A DNA stretch of 64,000 nucleotides from Cinclus cinclus (lineage: Eukaryota > Chordata > Aves > Passeriformes > Cinclidae), in NCBI RefSeq assembly GCF_963662255.1, contig NC_085071.1, positions 5,093,035 through 5,157,034 on the forward strand. The letters run 5' to 3'. A model generated the notes under the pieces. The model was given only the letters and a program-made list of their open reading frames with translations. It searched no databases and was not told the origin of the DNA. Below, in pieces: positions 55,601 through 64,000 of the stretch; position 1 is the stretch's first letter; the number at the start of each line of letters is the position of its first letter. The position numbers and the translations under genes were made by a program.

Positions 55601-57959
55601 TCACTCGGTGAAGACACAGCTAAGGAGAAGCTTGGAAGAATCTGGAAATGCTGCCAGGAGCATGAGAGCTGCTCTGTTTCCTGACTGGATTTCCCTTCCC
55701 AGTTCTTCTGGAAGTTCCCTCTTCGCTCTGTGCGTGTCAAGGGGGGAGAAATTTGGGGATTCAGGTGGTTCCCGTTGGCTCCATCCAAGATTTAGGTGTG
55801 GAGTTGTTCCTTCCACGTTTCCTGCCCATTATCCAGGATCTCTGTGCCATGTCCTGCCCAACACAGAACGAATTCCAGGTGTGGGAAGAGGGGAGACAGG
55901 ACTCTGTGCCTGGGAGGTTCTGCTGCTGCAGGCCCCTCCTGATGCTCCCTCTCTGCTCCCACCTTTCCCTCCACCTGCCGATCATCCCAGTTCCTTTGTA
56001 GAGCTAAAATTCCCATCTTTATTCTGAAGGAGCTTTCCAGTGGCTTTGAGCACTCCTCTGTGTTCCAAGAGGACTGAGGCTGGGGATTAATATTGCATTT
56101 GGCTACCCTGGAAACCAGCCAGGGAGCAGAGATGTCTCTCTGCATTGCTGGCCCAGCCAAGCCATCAGGAAAAGTGGGATTGTTCCACATGGGAAGTGCC
56201 AGGGAGCCTTGTAAGGCTCCTGGATCACTTTGGCTCTTTGGGAATTGCACCTCTGAAGGAGAAGCTCATGCTGTGAGTGCTCTGGCGTTGAACTAAAATG
56301 AGTGGGAAGCGATAAACCCTGCTGCTCCATCCCGTTCCAAAGAGAAGCTGGACACGAGGTCAGGGTGGGATTTAGCTCCCAGAAAACAAGGATGGAGCAA
56401 AGCCAAGAGCAGGGATGAGCAGATGAACAGCACAGCCAGGGCTGTCATGGCAACTGTGCCTCCCGAATCCTTAGCCCAGCCTGAGGGATTCCTTGGGTTT
56501 GCTCCACCTTTTTTAAGGAAAATTGTATCATCGGGAATGGGGCTGGATCCTACTAAGTCCTGAATTCCCTGGAGAGGTGGAATCCCACCTGAGCCTCCTG
56601 CTCAGCTTCCAAGGTCTGTGGTGGTATGAGGGGAATGGATTTTAAACCTGGAGGTGGGAAAGAGTTGGAGGAAAAGTTGGGAAAGGCAGGAATGGCTGGG
56701 GTGACATCACAGCCACTGTTCAAAGCAGGGACAGAGTCCCTGACCAGCAGGTCCTGGGCTACCAGGGAGGGGCTTGGAGTCACTCCCAGGCTTGGGAATG
56801 TTGGGAAGCTCCTGTGGTGGTGCTCAGCACCCCAGGGCTGTGCTTTGGGAAGGGATTTCCATGGGAAATCCGAGAGAGAGGCACCGAACCCATCCTGCAC
56901 CGCTCTGCTTCTGCTGGAGGTGTGACATGGCAGGAGCCCCATGGGCACAATCCGTGGTCCAGAGCAGGCGTTTGGGGGCAATCCATGGCATTCCAGGTGG
57001 TCCCCTGATTCATTTTCCCTTTTGGAGGAGTGGGAATGTCTCCACTGCCCACACAGGTGAGGATCTTGCTGCTGGCTGTCCCTCTGGAAGAGCCTGACTC
57101 CCACAGCTGGGAGAACTCACCGCTTACATCACATCCTGACGTGGAAAGAGTCACTTTTCCCCTCAGTTTCCTCATATTCCAATCAGGAATCCGCACACTG
57201 GCCCGTGGCTCTCCATGCCTTGGGCTGGATGCAGGATTCAGGATTTTCAGGAGGATAATTCCTGGCAGAGCAGCTCCACCCCCAGGCCTGGGCTGGCTCC
57301 TCTCCTGTTCCCTTCAGCCACATCAAATATAACATTTATTTTTTTGTTGTTGCCACGTCTATCAAAGCCAACTGGCATCTTTTGCTTTGGGCTGTGTTAT
57401 TCCCACCCTTCCAGGTGGCAGAGATTTGGGAATTCTCTGCATGGAGCTGCAGGAATTGTTCTCCTCATCAGCCGTGTCAGGAAGGAGGGACTGGGGTGCT
57501 CATGAACACAAATTTTCAAATGGCATTTCCCAAATCTCCCTTTTGCCAGCTCAGAATCCTCTCCCACTTCTTTTCCCCTTGGAATAATCTCCCCTACATG
57601 ATCTATCCTCACTGACAATCCTGGAATATTCTGCAGGGAACAATCCTGCAGAATTGTTGGCACAGAGGGCACAGCACTCCATGATCTGCTGTGCTTTTGT
57701 TGTCTCTTCTGCCTGTTTTGAAGCAGTTTTGTCTTTGCAATCCCAGCTGAAGATTTGCTTTCCCAGCCTCTGCCTTCTCCTTTTTTCCCTGTTTCTTTTC
57801 AGAACCCACCCAGGTTTGATTCCCTCTGGAATAACCTCCCTCATCCCAGATTCCAGTGGGTTGCAATGCCCACATGTTGAGCCTCAGAAATGGATTCGTT
57901 GCCACCCCAAAAATCAAATATCTCAGCTTCTAAAAAGAAGAACTTAATACTGGTTTTAA
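55601..57959 (+). other. Intron, no feature seen
   Basis: About 2.4 kb of intron with several open frames on both strands, none showing CUB/Sushi or other family motifs. No repeat recognised. Confidence 0.5.
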
Positions 57960-58215
57960 ACTGGCAGTGGGCAGGTTTAGATTAAAGATTGGGAAGAAAT
58001 TCTTCCCTGTGAGAGTGGGGAGGGCTGGAATGAGTTTTCCACAGAAGCTGTTGCTGTCCCTGGACCCCTGGAAGTATCCAAGGCCAGGCTGGACAGGACT
58101 TGGAGCAACCTGGGATGGGCTGGGATGGGATGGGCTGGGATGGGATGGGCTGGGATGGGATGGGATGGGATTTAAACTCTTTTCCATCCCAAACCATTCC
58201 GTGATTCCATGGAAT
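57960..58215 (+). mobile_element. CR1 LINE 3' end with internal GGGAT/GGGCT expansion
   Basis: Sense CR1 order: TTAAAGATTGGGAAGAAATT, CTTCCCTGTGAGAGTGGGGA, CCAAGGCCAGGCTGGACAGG, CAACCTGGGATGG. The GGGATGG then expands as GGGATGGGCT / GGGAT pentamers (58113-58170) before the tail CCATCCCAAACCATTCCGTG. Confidence 0.85.
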
Positions 58216-59758
58216 GAAGGCAAGAGGCAGCTCAGCCCCGCCGGCCTGGAGCTCCTGTCCCTCCCTGTGCCTCGGTTTCCTGGGGATAAATCAAAGGGAC
58301 AATTTTTGGGAAGCATTAAGGGAATGAAAAGCAGGCCATGGTGGGGATGGGAAGGGCTCAGCTTCCCCCCGCTCTCCACGTGCAGGAAATGGAAATGATG
58401 CAGGAAGAAAGGAACAGCTGAGGTAGCAGGGAAGAGGTTGGATTTTCCAGGTGCCCTCTTTTCTCTGGGAGAGCCATTGGTATTCAGCCTGGCAGCCTGT
58501 CTAGACACCAAACCTTGCAGAGGGATTGGCCAGCCCTGAGCTGGCTGCAGTGACATTCCTGTCACCGTCAGGGACAGCAGTGATCCTGCCTCTGGAGCTG
58601 CTGACACCACTCAGAACTCCAGCCCCTGCCAGCTGCCCTGGCATCCTGCTCCATGCCATGGCAGGAGTGGGATAAAAGCCAGGGAAAGGCTCAGGGCTGT
58701 GCTGCTGCTGCTGCTGCACACACAAAGTTGGGGCTCTCCGGCCCTCACTCGGCTCCGTGTCACCGAAAAGTGAATTTTCCTGCTTTTCGAGCCCTGGTTT
58801 TTGTGCACAATGAGGGCAAATGTGTTGGAGCAGCTCAGGAGCCGAGCTGGGGCTGCTCTGGGAAGGAGTTGGTTTGTCTGGAAGCATGGGCAGATATTGA
58901 GTCAGGGGTCAGGGCTGTGTTTCCTGGCAGATTCTGCTCCTATCCCAGCCCCACAGAAGAACCTTCAGGAACTTCCCAGTGGAGCTTCCCAGGTCCTGGC
59001 TGCTCCTCCCTTGGGAATCCCACCCAGTGCAGACAGGAGGGATGTGGATGTCCCTCTTCCCCAGAGCCAGGCTTGGAGAGGGATGGGGACCACAGGGTGG
59101 GTTTGGATTCCCATCTGGATTTGCTTTCCCTCCTCCTCCTCCTCATGCTGCTGGAGAAGCAGATTTGGGGACTTTTCCAAGCGCTGGCATTCCCAGGGTT
59201 GGGAAAAAGTGTAACAGCACAAATGGCCGTGGTTCTTGGTGTATTTTTGGCTGTCACCTGCCTGTCCCCTCCCTGCCCTGCCCTGCCCCCAGAGCCGAGG
59301 ATCCCATGGGAATGGTGCAGAGCCTCCCCTCTGGATCGCTGCCTCTCCAGCAGCCGCCTGGCACCGCTCCTGCTTTAACAATTTTTTTCCCCTGAATTCC
59401 CCCCCTCTACCTCCTCATCCTTGAGGCTAAATTTAGCCTCCCTTCTGCCACAACGTAATGACACAATTTGCTGCCTTATGCAATGCAGAAGTGCTCCTGG
59501 AGAAGGTTTTGGGGTCGGTGCTGCTGTGGGGTGCAAACACAAAGCATCTCAGATCCTTTGTCTCCCTCTCTGCTGGTGCATCTTGTGTACAGATATCGTG
59601 GGAAGTGTGAGCCAGAGCCTCATCCAGGAGAAACTGGGATTCAGGATTGGCTTTGCTGTTGCAAAAGCTGATCCTTTGTGAAGGATTGGCACTGCCAGCA
59701 GCGTCTGTAGGAAAGTTCAGGATCTGGGATTTCGGTTTGGGATTAAACCAGCACCTCC
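58216..59758 (+). other. Intron, no feature seen
   Basis: About 1.5 kb of unique-looking intron. Open frames on both strands lack domain or splice support. Confidence 0.5.
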
Positions 59759-59765
59759 TTGACTT

Positions 59766-60264
<499 letters not shown>

Positions 60265-60499
60265 TGAGGCAGTGAGGTGTCCTTGATTCCCAGCCTGGAG
60301 AGGAATTGTTGTGTCTACCCAAAACGGGAGAGCAGCAGCTCACACTGGATATGGAGTTTAGAGTTACACACCAAAGAACTGCAGGATTACAAATAGATGA
60401 AAAATAGAAAATCTCAAATCCCCAAGGCATCAGTAGTGGGGTGTTCATTCCCCCTGCAGAACAAACAGCTTTGCCCCACAGGTGTGGTGTTTAGGGCAC

Positions 60500-61440
60500 A
60501 TTGGGGTTTTGTGGTGAATTACTGCAGAAATTAATCTCACAGTGTGATGCTTTCCCACCTGCCCTGTTGCCTAAAGATTTTTAGCTCTTTGATGTCTTTG
60601 TAACTTTACAGATTTTTAATATATAAATGTGTAGCTTCTAGCACTTTCTTATCTCTTAGAACAGCAGTTACCCTTGCTCACGTTCTTGACATTCTCTTTG
60701 CTCTTCTTTTCAAGGAGGGAATTTCTAGCAATTCTAGAATTTCCAACAATTCTAGAAGTATTTCTAACAAGAACATTCTGTTTTGCACCAGCACCTGGCA
60801 GGAAGAACAAAATACAGGGTGAAAAGGGGGATTCCAGTAGGGCAGGCCCAAGGGTTGGTTACCAGGATAACCAAACTCCCATGGGATCTAGTTGCTGGAT
60901 GTATAATTAATTAAACTTCTAAAAATTGGGAAAATCCCATGTTGGGTGTGCCCATCCCTGTAATTCATGCACCTGAAATCTTTCCTTAAAGAACTGCTCT
61001 TTATGTTACTGCTGCCTCAAGATTTTTGCTTGTTCTGTATTTTTTCCTATATTTAGCTCTGTAAATTTTGTGCTGTATTTTAGCTCTGGAAAATCCCATT
61101 CTGTAGTTATGGAGCTCCTGGTATTTTTTTACTTTTTCCTTTAGATTTTAGAGCAGCAAGCTGACTTTTCTAACGCATCCCTGAGATATTGTTTAGTTTC
61201 ATTTCCAAGTTGGGGGACACACAAGAAGACATAACAAGAACTGGGGTAAAGAAACTCCAAGGGGTGGGTCACTGAAGCTGAATCTCCTGTGGGATGTAGC
61301 TGTTAGAAATCCTAATTTATTAACCTTATCAAATTGTAGAGATTGGATGACCAGGTATGCCAAGGGACACCTGAAAGCTTCCAAATAAAGCTCTGTTAGT
61401 TATTTTATGATTTTGACACCACGGCAAGAGGTTTTTCCTA
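60500..61440 (+). mobile_element. AT-rich block, possible degraded LTR
   Basis: AT-rich intron ending with CCAAATAAAGCTCTGTTAG (AATAAA at 61384), reminiscent of an LTR R/U5 end. Two parts look related: CATGGGATCTAGTTGCTGGA...TTAATTAAACTTC (60881-60920) and TGTGGGATGTAGCTGTTAGA...TTTATTAACCTTA (61290-61329). No viral gene is seen. Tentative. Confidence 0.35.
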
Positions 61441-61582
61441 TTTGTATTTCAGGCATCATCACCACTTTTAATATTGTCGGGAAACGTTTCCTTTCAGTTC
61501 ACAACTCAATATATTCTCAAATATTCCCCTCATTAAAAACCTACCACTCCTGGGTATTTTTGGATGTTTCTGGGGGGTTTAA

Positions 61583-61933
<351 letters not shown>

Positions 61934-61954
61934 TGACTGTGGGTAACCAAGGAG

Positions 61955-62375
61955 ATGGGTACAGGATGGGATGGTCTGGGGCAGATTTTGGGAGGAAATC
62001 CATCCCTGTGAGGGCAGGGAGGGGCTGGGATGGATTTGCCAGGGAAGCTGTGGCTGCTCCATCCCTGGATTTGTCCCAGGCCGTGTTGGAGCGACCTGGG
62101 ATAGTGGAAGGTGTCCCTGCTGTGGAGGGGGGGACTCAATTACTCCTGGCAGCAGCTGAGATGAAGCATGGTTTGGTCTTTTGGGCATTTGTGAGATGGT
62201 TTGGTTCAGATTTTGGGGAGAAATCCTTCCCTGGGAGGGGCTGCGATGGATTTGCCAGGGAAGCTGTGGCTGCTCCATCCCTGGAAGTGTCCCAGGCCAT
62301 GTTGGAGCAAACTGGGATAATGGAAGGTGTCCCTGCTGTTGTGTAGGACTTAATTACTCCTGGCAGCAGCTGAGG
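61955..62375 (+). repeat. Tandem duplication of a CR1-containing unit (~226 bp)
   Basis: Two copies (about 61965-62160 and 62190-62375), each with GATTTTGGGAGGAAATCC/GATTTTGGGGAGAAATCC, the sense CR1 text ATTTGCCAGGGAAGCTGTGG and GGAAGGTGTCCCTGCTG, and the shared non-CR1 tail ATTACTCCTGGCAGCAGCTG. The whole unit, not just the transposon, was duplicated. Confidence 0.9.

Positions 62376-64000
<1,625 letters not shown>

Noticed and set aside
56553..59381. Antisense and sense open frames of 130-240 residues in the Sushi14-Sushi15 intron
   Set aside because: They have ordinary intron composition, no domain motifs, no conserved splice context, and overlapping frames on both strands.

Overview
This window is a single vertebrate locus. 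It holds 32 consecutive internal coding exons, all on the + strand, of a CUB and Sushi Multiple Domains gene, which I identify as CSMD2. The organism is a bird. More than 15 fragments have the 3'-end structure of avian CR1 LINEs, introns average under 2 kb, exons are GC-rich, and tandem repeats are very dense, as expected on an avian microchromosome. Several solo-LTR-like stretches would fit a songbird, but the species cannot be read from the sequence.

The coding path opens in the second half of a CUB domain at 1588 and runs to a Sushi domain ending at 63717. The gene continues off both edges, and neither its 5' end nor its transmembrane/cytoplasmic end is here. By the family plan of 14 CUBs alternating with Sushi domains followed by a Sushi-only tail, the window spans the C-terminal half of CUB6, Sushi6, then CUB7/Sushi7 to CUB14/Sushi14, then Sushi15, 16 and 17. 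All exons have GT-AG borders and join in one open frame of about 5.0 kb. One expected exon, the first half of CUB8, is absent, and a 200-N assembly gap (15599-15798) lies in the intron where it should be.

The rest is intron and mostly repeats. By region: 1-6 kb, a CCTTT pentamer tract and a 113-bp minisatellite; 6-11 kb, GGGAT and 23-bp arrays and a 1.65-kb 31-bp satellite with higher-order structure; 14-23 kb, triplet, 160-bp, 23-bp and GGGACACA arrays plus the gap; 24-27 kb, an LTR-like element, direct repeats flanking an exon and nested CR1s; 28-36 kb, a CCTGTC array ending on a splice acceptor, a ~72-bp array, a second exon flanked by direct repeats and a 33-bp array; 40-51 kb, arrays beside the exons of CUB12, Sushi12 and Sushi13, and a duplicated splice acceptor; 51-64 kb, AT-rich LTR-like sequence, a 64-bp and a ~180-bp array, duplicated CR1 units and the final Sushi exons.

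There is no second gene, RNA gene, operon or CRISPR array that I can support. Long open frames outside the exons are repeat artefacts. The most unusual window-wide feature is that many tandem arrays start or stop within about 0-100 bp of CSMD2 splice sites.
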